Below, piece by piece: positions 46,444 through 56,032 of a stretch of 64,000 nucleotides of DNA. A program made the position numbers and the translations under genes. The first letter of the stretch is position 1. The number at the start of each line of letters is the position of its first letter. The notes under the pieces are model-generated. The model saw only the letters and a program-made list of their open reading frames with translations, did no database searches and was not told the DNA's origin. The stretch is from Aporhodopirellula rubra (GTDB lineage Bacteria; Planctomycetota; Planctomycetia; Pirellulales; Pirellulaceae): the NCBI RefSeq assembly GCF_014192335.1, contig NZ_JACHXU010000023.1:1-64000 (forward strand). The letters run 5' to 3'.

Positions 46444-47538
46444 CTACGCTTTCGATGGTTGAAGCAGCGTGACCCGGTTCGGCAAGACTTCGATCTTGAC
46501 CGGCAATCGACCGGCGTAATCACCGTCGACCTGGTAAGGCACACGGTCCGGCGCCGTCCAAGTCATTCGTTTAACACGGCGCCGGGTCACGTCAGGGTGC
46601 AAAAGGTGCCAACCAAGCTTTATGCGGGCGAGATAATTCAACCCGCTCCATAGATAACCACGTCGCATCGCAAGCACATCGAGCAAACCGTCGTTCGGCG
46701 TCGCATCAGGCTCGATCCCGAGTCCCGCCGCGTAGCGGGGAAGATTGAACGCCATCATCCAGCACGCGTCGATCGGCCCATTCACAACGACGGCTTTGCA
46801 TTGCTCATCTCGACCAACGTTTCCGCCGCCGGACAAATCACCGGCAACATCTTCATCGACGTCTTCAGATACATCTTCGACAGATCGAATGATCGGATAC
46901 GAATAACGAGACAGGGCACGCAGGATCGGGCGGGCGTAGCTCCATCTGCGGATGTGCCCGCGCCGGGTCAGATGCATGCCGCGGACAACCTCCGCATCCA
47001 TCCCCGCAGTGACCATCACGAGGAACAACTTCCCGTTGGCCAACCCCGCATCCATCTGAAAACGCTCGCCTCGCTCGATCGTCGCTGCGACATCAGCCGC
47101 GATCGGCGAGAATTCCCAATGACGAGCGAGCAAATTTTCGGTCCCCATCGGCATGGGAACGATCGGGATTTCCGGTGGAAGATTCTGTGCGACCAAAGCG
47201 ATCGTTCCGTCCCCCCCCGCCGCGACAACCGCGAATTGCTGCGTTCCCATCGCCTCATCGGCAACGCGTTTCTGCAGCGCATCGATACTGTGCGTCACAC
47301 GACAATCGATCCCGCGACCGCGCAACAACGTAACCAGTTGATCGATTTGATTTCGCCCCGCGCCGCTGCCCGCCTTGGGAGACGCAGTGATCCAAACCTC
47401 CCGGATCTTACGATCGGAGCGTTCGAATTCATGCGTTTGATTGCGGGAGGTCGACACGGACTCGGTGGGGTCAGAGGCGCCCCGATGCTCAGAACTGGAG
47501 CTGCAGTCCGAGGCTGAGGCCTTGAGCGTAATAGTCAC
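46444..47538 (-). CDS. Diacylglycerol/lipid kinase family protein
   Basis: A 364-residue enzyme of the DagK/YegS catalytic fold. Landmarks are ITASPKAGSGAGRNQIDQL near 50, the nucleotide-binding VVAAGGDGTIALVAQNL near 104 and PMGTENLLARHW near 130. The family phosphorylates diacylglycerol, sphingosine-like or undecaprenol-type lipids at the membrane; substrate unknown. A 33-residue acidic insert (VEDVSEDVDEDVAGDLSGG) lies near 216. The GTG start at 47538 makes the gene overlap the upstream BBP7 gene by 50 bases in another frame; a GTG at 47457 would avoid this and is an alternative. Confidence 0.88.
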   Translation of the reverse strand: MTITLKASASDCSSSSEHRGASDPTESVSTSRNQTHEFERSDRKIREVWITASPKAGSGAGRNQIDQLVTLLRGRGIDCRVTHSIDALQKRVADEAMGTQQFAVVAAGGDGTIALVAQNLPPEIPIVPMPMGTENLLARHWEFSPIAADVAATIERGERFQMDAGLANGKLFLVMVTAGMDAEVVRGMHLTRRGHIRRWSYARPILRALSRYSYPIIRSVEDVSEDVDEDVAGDLSGGGNVGRDEQCKAVVVNGPIDACWMMAFNLPRYAAGLGIEPDATPNDGLLDVLAMRRGYLWSGLNYLARIKLGWHLLHPDVTRRRVKRMTWTAPDRVPYQVDGDYAGRLPVKIEVLPNRVTLLQPSKA

Positions 47539-48811
47539 TTTCGACGTACCTAAATTCAGGACGCCGTGAACCGGTCAGCGGATCGACCGGCGGCGCCAAC
47601 AAGTTGGGATTGACATCAGTATCAATTTGGTCGCCGGCGCGAACAACCGCCGGCAGATAGACTAGCGTGTATCCGGCCGTTGCGTGCATCCAGTCAAAAA
47701 TTCGCACGCCAAGGGTGAGTCCAATCTCGGGAATCATCGTGAACTCATCACGTTCATAGGTTCCGGAATTGAATTGTTGGGCCAATAGACCGCCGGGATA
47801 GTTTTCTGTGGTTCCGAATTCGGTGATCGCCGTTTGGCCGCTGATGCTAACCGTTTGCGTATTCTGGCCAACCGCGACGCGAAGCAACGACTCAAGCCAA
47901 ATCCGCTTCAAATTGGCTTGATAGGCAACGCCCAGCTGCAGACCGTTGAACTCATTCTTGGAATGAAATCGATCGCTCAACTGCACCGTCCCCGGTGCTC
48001 CGGGGTCGAGCGACTCAAGAGTCTCCGAAAACGACAACCCGTCCTCCAGCCGAACATTCCGGTAGCCAACGATCCAATCGACGCGGTCCGTGTTTCGGCA
48101 GGCGACACAATTCCCGCCACAGGTAGGACACAACGATGCTCGCCCCGCGATCAGGAACGATCGCAGATTCGACTCCGAGCGAATCGACAGACTTCCGTCC
48201 ACCAACCCCGGATAGTCGATCAGTTGCGAGGTTTCCTGGTCTGCATTGGTGTCATAAAACGGACGGGCGAGGATCTGACGCCCCGTGCCTCCCGAAAACC
48301 CATCATCTTGTTCGGCGAGAGAGAAGTACTCGCCCTCAATTCCGAACGCGGCCGTCGGCGTCAAAAAGAAACCGCCCTCAAGTCGCAGCCCCGCGGTGGA
48401 ACCGTCGTTAATACTGCCACCGAACAGAACCGTCGTGTTATTAAACCCGAGCACACCGGCTTCCGCTTGTGCCGTGCCGTCGGGACTCGTCGTCGCGAGC
48501 GCCGGCGTTTGCATCCCCTCGGTCCACCAATGTAAATACTCGCCGCGGAGCCATAAACGGCTGGCTGGTTCGACACCGATGAGTGAACCGATGGTGGGAA
48601 TCCCGGTGTAACCCGGCGCGCTGCCCGACCACTGGCTCGACGTCAGCCAAGTCGGAGGTGATGTGAAAATATTGGTCGTCGGAAGCCCATATCCTGTTCC
48701 AGACGGCGCGTATCCGCTGGTCGCGTAGGGGTCCGCAGCATCCTGAGCCGACAAATCCGCTGTCACGAAAACAACGCAAGCGATGAGAACGGTAGCACGG
48801 ACGATCCGCAT
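47489..48811 (-). CDS. BBP7-family outer-membrane beta-barrel protein
   Basis: A 440-residue outer-membrane barrel of the planctomycete BBP7 family. The signal is at residues 1-23 (IVRATVLIACVVFVTADLSA). The domain opens with LWLRGEYLHWWTEGMQTP near 83, holds a conserved GIEGEYFSLAEQ near 155 and a CPTCGGNCVACRN loop near 225, and ends with a strand finishing GLQLQF. Terminal Phe is typical of barrel assembly by Bam. No T-rich terminator follows; the gene overlaps the lipid-kinase gene. ATG 48811 selected because it begins the signal. Confidence 0.9.
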   Translation of the reverse strand: MRIVRATVLIACVVFVTADLSAQDAADPYATSGYAPSGTGYGLPTTNIFTSPPTWLTSSQWSGSAPGYTGIPTIGSLIGVEPASRLWLRGEYLHWWTEGMQTPALATTSPDGTAQAEAGVLGFNNTTVLFGGSINDGSTAGLRLEGGFFLTPTAAFGIEGEYFSLAEQDDGFSGGTGRQILARPFYDTNADQETSQLIDYPGLVDGSLSIRSESNLRSFLIAGRASLCPTCGGNCVACRNTDRVDWIVGYRNVRLEDGLSFSETLESLDPGAPGTVQLSDRFHSKNEFNGLQLGVAYQANLKRIWLESLLRVAVGQNTQTVSISGQTAITEFGTTENYPGGLLAQQFNSGTYERDEFTMIPEIGLTLGVRIFDWMHATAGYTLVYLPAVVRAGDQIDTDVNPNLLAPPVDPLTGSRRPEFRYVESDYYAQGLSLGLQLQF

Positions 48812-49235
48812 CGGAGATTCAATGATGAAACGATAGAGGAAGTTAGAGTCGAGCACCGGCAACTATCTTTAGAGTGAAATTCGCAAGAATCGTTCAAGAT
48901 CCCCGCCCCTGCTGCCGCAGCATTCTTTTTTTAGTCTCCCGCTGTCAAGATCAGTCCCCCCATGACCACAAAGTGGCCGAGCGCAAAGTGGTCAGAGAAA
49001 AGCCCCCCGACCTGGGAGCGTTGGCCACTGCCTTCGCGTCCCAAACGCCCCTGGGCAGCTTGCTCTCGTTGGCATTTCGCCTGTCCAAACGTTGTCCCCT
49101 TTTGCCTTCTCTGTGGGGCTAACTATGATGCCAGGCCCATCCGACCGAACCATCACCGCGTTCTGATCCAGCACGGTGAGCACTCCCACCAACATTCGGT
49201 CCCAGCTCACCTCATCAGCGACGTACACGAGAGCC
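48812..49235. promoter_or_regulatory. Divergent region between BBP7 and His-rich genes
   Basis: No gene supported. It must hold the divergent promoters. A frame starting at 48962 on the plus strand overlaps the histidine-rich gene and is a shadow. Confidence 0.4.
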
Positions 49236-49853
49236 GTGAAATATCGACACCTCTATCGATCGATCGTTCTGCTGATCCTCGCGACAGCCGTGATCTCGAT
49301 GTTGGGTCTGCGCGGCGTCATGACGCACAGCCACTCCGATGGCGAGGAAAAACACGTTCACGTCCAAGCGATCTCATCCTCGCCATCGTCTCCGCATCAC
49401 CACGAGCACCCCCACCCCCATCCTCATGGACAAAGACATGGACATGCGCACGATCATGCCCATGCACACCCTCACGAACACGCCCACCCGCACGCACCGG
49501 CAACTTCTTCCCAACAGGACATTTCCCACGATCGACTGATACAAACGGTGTCGCCTGACTCCGCGACCAAGATCGCCTCGACTCACCCTCACTCGCACTA
49601 CGTCTTCTTTGGATTTGAGTTTGTCGTTTTCGAATCCGGAAATCGCGAAGCGATCGCCAACGACGGCTTCGACGCAGTCGACTTGCGCTCCTGGCTCATT
49701 CGCGTGTTCAACGTTCGCAGCCCACTGTCGCCTGAAAGCCTCGCTTTCGAGCCAACGCCCGCGAGCATTCTTTGCGACCTGCTTCTTCGCATGAACGGAG
49801 GCCGTGTCAACGAACCTCCCTCCACGCCTCCTCCCGAGTTCGCCACTCTTTAA
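49236..49853 (+). CDS. Histidine-rich membrane-anchored protein
   Basis: A 205-residue protein with one N-terminal hydrophobic helix at about residues 9-27 (IVLLILATAVISMLGL). Residues about 31-88 are extraordinarily His-rich (clusters such as HHHEHPHPHPH and HGHAHDHAHAHPHEHAH). The C-terminal part is polar and less regular. Such His/Pro/Asp-rich loops are seen in zinc and nickel transporters and metal chaperones, so divalent-metal sensing or buffering outside the membrane is likely but unproven. GTG at 49236 gives the anchor at once; a GTG 20 codons farther upstream is possible. DUF1559 gene follows at 281 bp. Confidence 0.75.
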   Translation: MKYRHLYRSIVLLILATAVISMLGLRGVMTHSHSDGEEKHVHVQAISSSPSSPHHHEHPHPHPHGQRHGHAHDHAHAHPHEHAHPHAPATSSQQDISHDRLIQTVSPDSATKIASTHPHSHYVFFGFEFVVFESGNREAIANDGFDAVDLRSWLIRVFNVRSPLSPESLAFEPTPASILCDLLLRMNGGRVNEPPSTPPPEFATL

Positions 49854-50134
49854 CGTCCTACAGCGTTATCTGAACTCCATCTTGAACGCAACAAACGGTC
49901 ACTGTTCTCTCCGCCTCTCGCGTTGAGACCGCGTCTGTATCGCTGCGTGTTCGCTCGTCCTATCTCGTCGCAACCGGTCTGCCGTCATGTCGGCGCAGAC
50001 GCGCCGTTCGTCGCGACTGGATGACCGCATTCCTGCAGGCACACAACCGCCCTCGGTTGGAACGCTCATCTGCATGCGCGGGCGGATACACGAGCACGCA
50101 GATGCAACCGTGATCCACTCAAAACCCAAACACA

Positions 50135-51100
50135 ATGAACCGAAAACTAGCAATGCAAATGCAACCTTCTCCTTCGCCCCGTCACTCCCGCGAGGCTTTT
50201 ACCCTTGTTGAACTCTTGGTCGTGATTGCCATCATCGGCGTGCTCGTCGGCCTCTTACTTCCAGCGGTGCAGGCCGCCCGAGAAGCAGCCCGCCGCATGT
50301 CGTGCAGCAACAACCTCAAACAACTCGCTCTTGGCATTCAAAACTACGAATCCACCTTCGGCAGGCTTCCGCCGGGCTACCTGCACAAACCGGGACCGAG
50401 CGGCACGCTCTTCGACGCAAACCACATGGGGTTCGCTTGGGGGACAGCCATTCTTCCCCAAATTGAACAACCTGGATTGTTTGACCAATTCGATTTCAGC
50501 CGCCCGGTTTGGGACATCGAAAATATTGACGCCCGCGAAACACCGCTGGCAACCTTTCTCTGCCCCTCGGACACCTATTCGGAAGACTCCTACGTGATTC
50601 GAGATGACTCGGTGACACCGACTGAACGCTATGCGGCAGCCTCATACGCTGCGAACTGGGGCCCCTCCACCACGACCGTCAACCTCGATGACACACCACT
50701 GCAGAGCCAAGGCATTTTCTATCGAAACAGCCCGACGCGGTTTCGAGACATACTCGATGGTCTCTCCAACACGCTGGCACTCGGCGAACGGACCAACGGA
50801 CCTCTCCCCACCAGCAACGCCTCCGCCGGTGGTCACATGCACTTCGAAACCGCGTGGTCGGCTGCCGTCCGCGACATCGATGATCTAGCCGATGACCACG
50901 GACACATGGTGTTGTTTGAGACTCAGTATCGCCCGAACCAAATTGACGGCGATGACAAAGGCCTTTCAGCCCCGCATGTCGGACTCTGCCAATTCGCCCT
51001 CTGCGACGGATCCGTCCGCGCGATCTCCGACCAAATCGACGAGAAACTCTACAACGCACTCGGCACCCGCAAGGGCAAAGAAGTGATCGACGAGTTCTAG
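50135..51100 (+). CDS. DUF1559 domain-containing prepilin-like protein
   Basis: A 321-residue pseudopilin-like protein with [19 protein letters not shown] at residues 20-38 and the family [14 protein letters not shown] block after it. The N-terminal leader is longer (20 residues) than in the other two copies. The C-terminal block reads PHVGLCQFALCDGSVRAI, a weaker form of the GGAHV-GDGAIRFI motif. No small lipoprotein gene is seen beside it, unlike the other two. Probably processed by prepilin peptidase and anchored at the membrane. Start ATG 50135 lacks a ribosome-binding site. Confidence 0.93.
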   Translation: MNRKLAMQMQPSPSPRHSREAFTLVELLVVIAIIGVLVGLLLPAVQAAREAARRMSCSNNLKQLALGIQNYESTFGRLPPGYLHKPGPSGTLFDANHMGFAWGTAILPQIEQPGLFDQFDFSRPVWDIENIDARETPLATFLCPSDTYSEDSYVIRDDSVTPTERYAAASYAANWGPSTTTVNLDDTPLQSQGIFYRNSPTRFRDILDGLSNTLALGERTNGPLPTSNASAGGHMHFETAWSAAVRDIDDLADDHGHMVLFETQYRPNQIDGDDKGLSAPHVGLCQFALCDGSVRAISDQIDEKLYNALGTRKGKEVIDEF

Positions 51101-51390
51101 CAAAATCGCCAGTGCCTCGAATCACCGAGCCCCAAAGACCAATCCGACCGTGGCCGAACGAGACGTTCGGCTGCGGACAGACGCATGGTCGACTCACTTG
51201 TTTCCGTGTGATCCCCAATCCATGGAACAACAAAGCTAAGAGTCAAACGGCAGGACGCCCATTCGCTGCGGCATATTTTGCCGGCGATCGAATTGCCTCG
51301 CCAATTTGCGTTCAGCTCACCACCGCACTCACGCGTGATATCACTAAAGCGATCAGATCAACGAACGTGACGAACGGTTTCACCGCTGCG
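51101..51390. other. Convergent spacer
   Basis: Nothing supported between the DUF1559 and CRTAC1 genes. A short hairpin (CGAACG-AGA-CGTTCG near 51154-51168) has no T-tract, so is not counted as a terminator. Confidence 0.4.
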
Positions 51391-54300
51391 TTATGGCGTG
51401 GCAAGCTCGAACGCGGGCTCGTTCTCGACTAACAGGAAATCATGGCCCGCGTCTAAATTGCCGAGCCGATCGACATGCCCTGACGGCCAAGACACCGTCA
51501 CGTCGCCTGCCACGGACTGCTCGCCAAGCCCGATGTGGATGCAGCGTTCGTTGGAACACAGGAATCCATCACCGGCGAGCAATTGGTGAACCTCGACCTG
51601 CCCGTCGCGGACGACAGACACTTTCGCGCCGATGGCATCACGATGAGAACGAGTTGCCTTCAAGTAAAACCGTATCGCCGTTCCTGGTTCGCCGGTCTGG
51701 TTCATCAACAACGCACTCGGGGTGTCGACATGCGTCACAATAAGGTCGTTGAGTTGATCACGATTGAGATCCGCGATCGCGACCGCGCGGCCCAAATGAG
51801 TATTCAGGAAATACTCTCCTACCTCGTTCCCTTCGTGTTGTTTCCATCGCCCACCTGACACTTGGCCAAACAACTGCGGTTGCATTCGGAATGCTTCTCC
51901 GGATTCCTCCACCTGATTGACATGCCCGTTGGCGACAAAGAGCTGCATGGCATTTTGGTTGGTCAGATCAACCCACTGGGTACCAAACCCCAAGAACTTC
52001 ATGGTCGGATCCAACAATCCTTTTTGGACGGTTCGATCCACCCAACTTCCCGGTGCGACCTGCTCATAGAGCGTGTTGTAATCGGTCGTGAAGTGCGTCA
52101 CATAAAAGTCGATGTCGCCATCGCGGTCAGGATCAGCGGCGGCAACCCCCATCGACGCTTGCGCCTTCGAGATACCGCTCAGCCCCAATCCGCGTATGGT
52201 GCCTTGCTCTTTCAACAAGACATCCCGCTCGCCATCGGACGCGGACCAAAGGTGATTGGCGGACATGTCGTTAGCGACATAGCAATCCATTCCTGCCGCT
52301 TCGTCGAAAAAACCTGCCACTAAGCCCAGCCCGCGCCCGGGCGCGGCGACGGATCGCAGTTGACCGCTCGCGTCACGAACTCCGAGCTCGTCCTGGCCGC
52401 GCCACAGAACATCCAACTCAGCCTCGAACTTCAGCGGCGAGCATGTCACCACATCGCTGCCACCTCCGCAGTGTTTCGAGTACGGATCCGTTCCACCGCA
52501 ATAACACGTTTCAAAAATGTCGGCATTTCCATCGGCATCAAAATCCGCGATCACCACCGACGTTCCCCAACGACTCCCCGAGACGCCGATCTGGTTGGTC
52601 ATGTCGGTAAACGTTCCGTCCCCGTTGTTCTGGAAATACTTCGCTTCACCAATATTCGTATCGTACAGATCGGGAAAACCGTCGCCGTTAAAATCACCGA
52701 CCGCGATCCCTTGCCCAAACCCGACATCGTGATAATCCGCCTGTGTGTGACAGGGAACGAATCGACCACCTAAATTTCGGTGCAATTGGTTTGTTGACGA
52801 ATTTCGCCGCAACGGTTCGCCATCGAGAACCGCAGACGCCAGATCGGGCCAACCATCCAAGTCGAAATCGATCACCGAGACGCCCCCGCCTAACGCTTGG
52901 TAAATCCAAAAGCCATGCTTTCCGATTTCGAGTCCGGGGATCGATGTGTGATCGTACCCCATTTCTAACGACCGGTTGGCCAGCATGGGCGCACGCAAGG
53001 CATCTTGGTTCAGCGAACGGCTCGACGGATTAGCGAACTCCCACTTCATGCGGGGCATCGACGACAGATCGATACGACTTGCCAAACCCACGCCCTGCTT
53101 TTGCCATGGCGTCTGACTCGTCAGTTGTTTCCGAATCGCTTTTGCTCGCGGGACCGGCTCACTGACCAAGTCATCTGTCATCTTAACAGCCAATTTCGCC
53201 CAACCATCGGCCTCCCACTGCCGACCGAGCTGTTCAAGCGTGTCAGCAAGACTGAATGCGATTCGTTGCGAATTCTGCTCGGCGGCAAAAAAGTCATCCA
53301 ACTGACTCCGCAGTCGCGTCTCCAACGCAACGACCTCTTCTACCTGTTGAGCGATTTCATCATGATCCGTCTGCAATAGGGACTGATGCAGATCAGTCAT
53401 CGCACGGAAATGAGTAGGGTCATGCTGCAACGCAGACCAAAACGCGAAACAGGCCTGCGGATATTCCTGACGCGTCTGCGCCCATCGACCTGCGATGTAC
53501 CAATACGCCGCGTTGTCATGCAACCGTGCGGGCAGATTAGCAAGCCATTCCTGAAGCCGCTCGCCATCATGGATTTCAACCAAACAACGCCCATACAACA
53601 GTCGTGCTTTGTCGCGGTCGGGCTGGCGATCGAGAAGCAGTTCGAGCTTCTCGGCCGCGTCACGATAACGAAGATTCGAAAAATCAATGGCTGCTAATCC
53701 GAGTTGCAACTCTTCACTCGCCGGATAGCTGCGAACGAGCCCGTATAGGTATTTCCAGTCGGGTTTAACACGATCCGGATTCGATGTAATGACGAGCGAC
53801 TCGACGTCCTCAACTCCGTGCCGCACCAACGTCTTTAAAGAAGGGATCGCTTCTTCCACCACACCGATGGCGGCTGAGATCCCCGCGAGGTCATAATGGA
53901 ATTGGCTATGTTTCGGATAAACTTCGGTGGCGAGTTTCAAAACTTCCACCGCTGTAAACGGGTGCCCACTCTTGAGACAGGCGTCAATTGTTTTCCGGTA
54001 GAGCGACGCCGGCACCGGAGAACCTTGCTCCAACATCGATCGATAGGCCGCAATCGCTTCCTCGTGCTTATTTGCGATCCATAGCAAATCACCGTTGAGC
54101 TCAAACGCCCGAACGTTTTCCGGATCGGCGATGAAGCAACGTGTCAGAACGCGCTGCGCATCCTCGATTTGTCGATTCGCAATCAAGCCCGCGACTTCAT
54201 TCAGGTCCCGCTGAACCGACGAAGTGATCTCGCTAACCGGCAACTCAGGTTCGGGTATCGGACGAGTGTCTTGCGCCAACGTCGACGCAGGACTCTCCGA

Positions 54301-54417
54301 TCCGCGCGGCGTCTCTTCGCGTGCTTGATCGTCGCCGCAACCGCTCGCCGCCAAAGCGACGCAAATCAACAGACAGCAGATTCTTAGCCCGCGAAAACAA
54401 CCAACGCAATGATTCAT
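51391..54417 (-). CDS. CRTAC1/ASPIC lipoprotein with TPR and FG-GAP repeats
   Basis: A 1008-residue predicted lipoprotein. A signal ending LAASGC places the lipidated Cys near residue 27. Residues about 60-460 form tetratricopeptide-like helices (IAAYRSMLEQ, EVYPKHSQFHYDLAGI). FG-GAP/VCBS beta-propeller repeats follow: IDFDLDGWPDL, VGDFNGDGFPDL, ADFDADGNADIF, ADPDRDGDIDF and ADLNRDQLNDL, each with calcium-type Asp. The C-terminal ASPIC/UnbV domain (IGAKVSVVRDGQVEVHQLLAG) completes it. The family is common in planctomycetes; likely cell-surface binding. ATG 54417 gives a normal lipobox signal. Confidence 0.95.
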   Translation of the reverse strand: MNHCVGCFRGLRICCLLICVALAASGCGDDQAREETPRGSESPASTLAQDTRPIPEPELPVSEITSSVQRDLNEVAGLIANRQIEDAQRVLTRCFIADPENVRAFELNGDLLWIANKHEEAIAAYRSMLEQGSPVPASLYRKTIDACLKSGHPFTAVEVLKLATEVYPKHSQFHYDLAGISAAIGVVEEAIPSLKTLVRHGVEDVESLVITSNPDRVKPDWKYLYGLVRSYPASEELQLGLAAIDFSNLRYRDAAEKLELLLDRQPDRDKARLLYGRCLVEIHDGERLQEWLANLPARLHDNAAYWYIAGRWAQTRQEYPQACFAFWSALQHDPTHFRAMTDLHQSLLQTDHDEIAQQVEEVVALETRLRSQLDDFFAAEQNSQRIAFSLADTLEQLGRQWEADGWAKLAVKMTDDLVSEPVPRAKAIRKQLTSQTPWQKQGVGLASRIDLSSMPRMKWEFANPSSRSLNQDALRAPMLANRSLEMGYDHTSIPGLEIGKHGFWIYQALGGGVSVIDFDLDGWPDLASAVLDGEPLRRNSSTNQLHRNLGGRFVPCHTQADYHDVGFGQGIAVGDFNGDGFPDLYDTNIGEAKYFQNNGDGTFTDMTNQIGVSGSRWGTSVVIADFDADGNADIFETCYCGGTDPYSKHCGGGSDVVTCSPLKFEAELDVLWRGQDELGVRDASGQLRSVAAPGRGLGLVAGFFDEAAGMDCYVANDMSANHLWSASDGERDVLLKEQGTIRGLGLSGISKAQASMGVAAADPDRDGDIDFYVTHFTTDYNTLYEQVAPGSWVDRTVQKGLLDPTMKFLGFGTQWVDLTNQNAMQLFVANGHVNQVEESGEAFRMQPQLFGQVSGGRWKQHEGNEVGEYFLNTHLGRAVAIADLNRDQLNDLIVTHVDTPSALLMNQTGEPGTAIRFYLKATRSHRDAIGAKVSVVRDGQVEVHQLLAGDGFLCSNERCIHIGLGEQSVAGDVTVSWPSGHVDRLGNLDAGHDFLLVENEPAFELATP

Positions 54418-54480
54418 ATCAACCACAGATCCGAACAAGAATCAACGACATGCTGCGAACACTGTTCTGCGTCGCGCAAG

Positions 54481-54520
54481 ATAAAAGGACGCGTTACCTC
54501 GGTCGAAACCGAAGTAACGC
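54481..54520 (-). terminator. Intrinsic terminator after third DUF1559 gene
   Basis: Inverted repeat with arms 54491-54503 and 54508-54520 (13 bp with one mismatch, CGAA-type loop). On the minus strand it is followed by GTCCTTTTAT. It lies about 50 bp past the DUF1559 stop and before the CRTAC1 gene, which therefore uses its own promoter. Confidence 0.8.
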
Positions 54521-54568
54521 ATCCCATGGTTTCGAAGACCACCATGAACGCAAGTTCAACAGGTGCAG

Positions 54569-55777
54569 CTAGAACTCTTGCGCGATTACTTCATGCGAAG
54601 CCTTCGTCCCAAGAGCTCCCCACAAACCGTACGGACTCGGTTCACCCGCACCCAATCCCGTCGAGCCAGGATTCGGTTCACCGTATGGTATGTGACTTTG
54701 GTCACCCGCATCGATCGACTCGGTGATGAACCTCACCGCCCCATCGCCCATCAAGACATGCACACCACCGACGTGTCTGCTCGACGCACTGAGCAAACCA
54801 CGACTGCCGTGAGCCTCGACGACGTTGTAACTGTTCGGAGGCCTGATCGTGACGATGACCGATGATTGCGGGCGTCCATCGGACCAGCGATGCCCACGAC
54901 CGTGATTGATATTGTCGTCCAACGTCGCCGTTTCGGCCCAATAGCCAGGACGGGACGCGTCCAACGCACCGGACGTTTCGTAGTAGTTGGGTGGACGTCG
55001 TTCAACCTCACTATCGAGCAAACAGGTTGTGATGACCTCACGCTGCTGCCCAATGTCGGCTGCGTTTTCACCGCACATGATCGTGTTACTCAAACCGTCT
55101 TGAAAGTCACGGAATCGCGTGAAGTGGCGAGCATGAAACGCGCCGCGTCCCCAACGTCCCACATTTTCAACCGACCATGACGACCATCCACCTTCTGAAC
55201 CGGTGCGTCCGTCGTGCCAAATCCCGGAGTGATGCTGTTCTTTAATAGCATCCCCTGCACAGGCGGCATAATTACTGAAGGCAACCTTGCCTGGAATCAA
55301 TGTTGCCGGATCACTCGGGCAACGATAGCCATTCACCTGCGTCAACCACGGAGCATAAAACTCTTCCCATGGCGGCGGCCCCATGGGTGGATAGGGCGGC
55401 GAAATTGGCGTGACTCGGTCACGCTCGAATCCGTATGGGTTGCTGATTTGTTCCCACAAACCCTGCTGCTCAATGAATGGCAAAACACCAACTGTCCAAC
55501 TCAGCCAAAGCGAGTTGTTCGTGCCGGATCCGCCCGACTTTGTGCCGCCGGAATTCATAGGCAATCGACCGTACGCGGACTCGTAGTTATGGAGCCCGAG
55601 TCCGATCTGCTTGAAGTTGTTACTGCAACTCATTCGTCTCGCTGCTTCCCGCGCCGATTGTACAGCCGGGAGCAATAAGCCAACTAATACACCGATGATC
55701 GCAATCACAACGAGCAATTCGACCAGAGTGAATCCACGGTTTACGTGGCGTACACTGGGTGGCTTGGTAAAAGTCAT
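54569..55777 (-). CDS. DUF1559 domain-containing prepilin-like protein
   Basis: A 402-residue pseudopilin-like protein. The leader and helix [19 protein letters not shown] lie at residues 13-31, followed by [21 protein letters not shown]. The C-terminal block reads [20 protein letters not shown]. It resembles the first DUF1559 gene (22794) more than the second. A small lipoprotein gene lies 82 bp upstream on the same strand, mirroring that first copy. Expected location: inner membrane or pilus-like fibre; role unknown. ATG at about 55777 gives the normal leader. Confidence 0.94.
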   Translation of the reverse strand: MTFTKPPSVRHVNRGFTLVELLVVIAIIGVLVGLLLPAVQSAREAARRMSCSNNFKQIGLGLHNYESAYGRLPMNSGGTKSGGSGTNNSLWLSWTVGVLPFIEQQGLWEQISNPYGFERDRVTPISPPYPPMGPPPWEEFYAPWLTQVNGYRCPSDPATLIPGKVAFSNYAACAGDAIKEQHHSGIWHDGRTGSEGGWSSWSVENVGRWGRGAFHARHFTRFRDFQDGLSNTIMCGENAADIGQQREVITTCLLDSEVERRPPNYYETSGALDASRPGYWAETATLDDNINHGRGHRWSDGRPQSSVIVTIRPPNSYNVVEAHGSRGLLSASSRHVGGVHVLMGDGAVRFITESIDAGDQSHIPYGEPNPGSTGLGAGEPSPYGLWGALGTKASHEVIAQEF

Positions 55778-55858
55778 CTGATACCTCAAAAATAGAAAAC
55801 GAGTGTTCAATGAGATAGGCTCCAATCCACACTAGGACCACAGCCGTATCGATACAGG

Positions 55859-56032
55859 TCAGCGTCCAGGACGTTCAGTCATTTGTTTGGTGTACGCTGC
55901 CGCTTCCGCTCTCTCTTCGGCGGTCGGTGGCGCTACCGGAAGGTAGGTAGTCCCATCGCCACTGTCGCCACAACCAGCAAGCGAACTCAGGATGATCAAA
56001 AGACCAACGAGTTGAAGAATCGAGTTTTGCAT
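55859..56032 (-). CDS. Small lipoprotein paired with DUF1559 gene
   Basis: A 57-residue lipoprotein precursor. Hydrophobic core LQLVGLLIILSSL leads to lipobox LAGC at about residues 18-21. The mature 36 residues read DSGDGTTYLPVAPPTAEERAEAAAYTKQMTE, acidic and helical toward the end, comparable in size and position to the lipoprotein at 22565. The ATG at 56032 gives a compact signal; a longer frame runs 12 codons upstream. It is 82 bp before the DUF1559 gene. Function unknown. Confidence 0.8.
   Translation of the reverse strand: MQNSILQLVGLLIILSSLAGCGDSGDGTTYLPVAPPTAEERAEAAAYTKQMTERPGR

Noticed and set aside
51154..51168. Hairpin CGAACG-AGA-CGTTCG after the second DUF1559 gene
   Set aside because: Short stem and no T-tract on either side, so not accepted as an intrinsic terminator.
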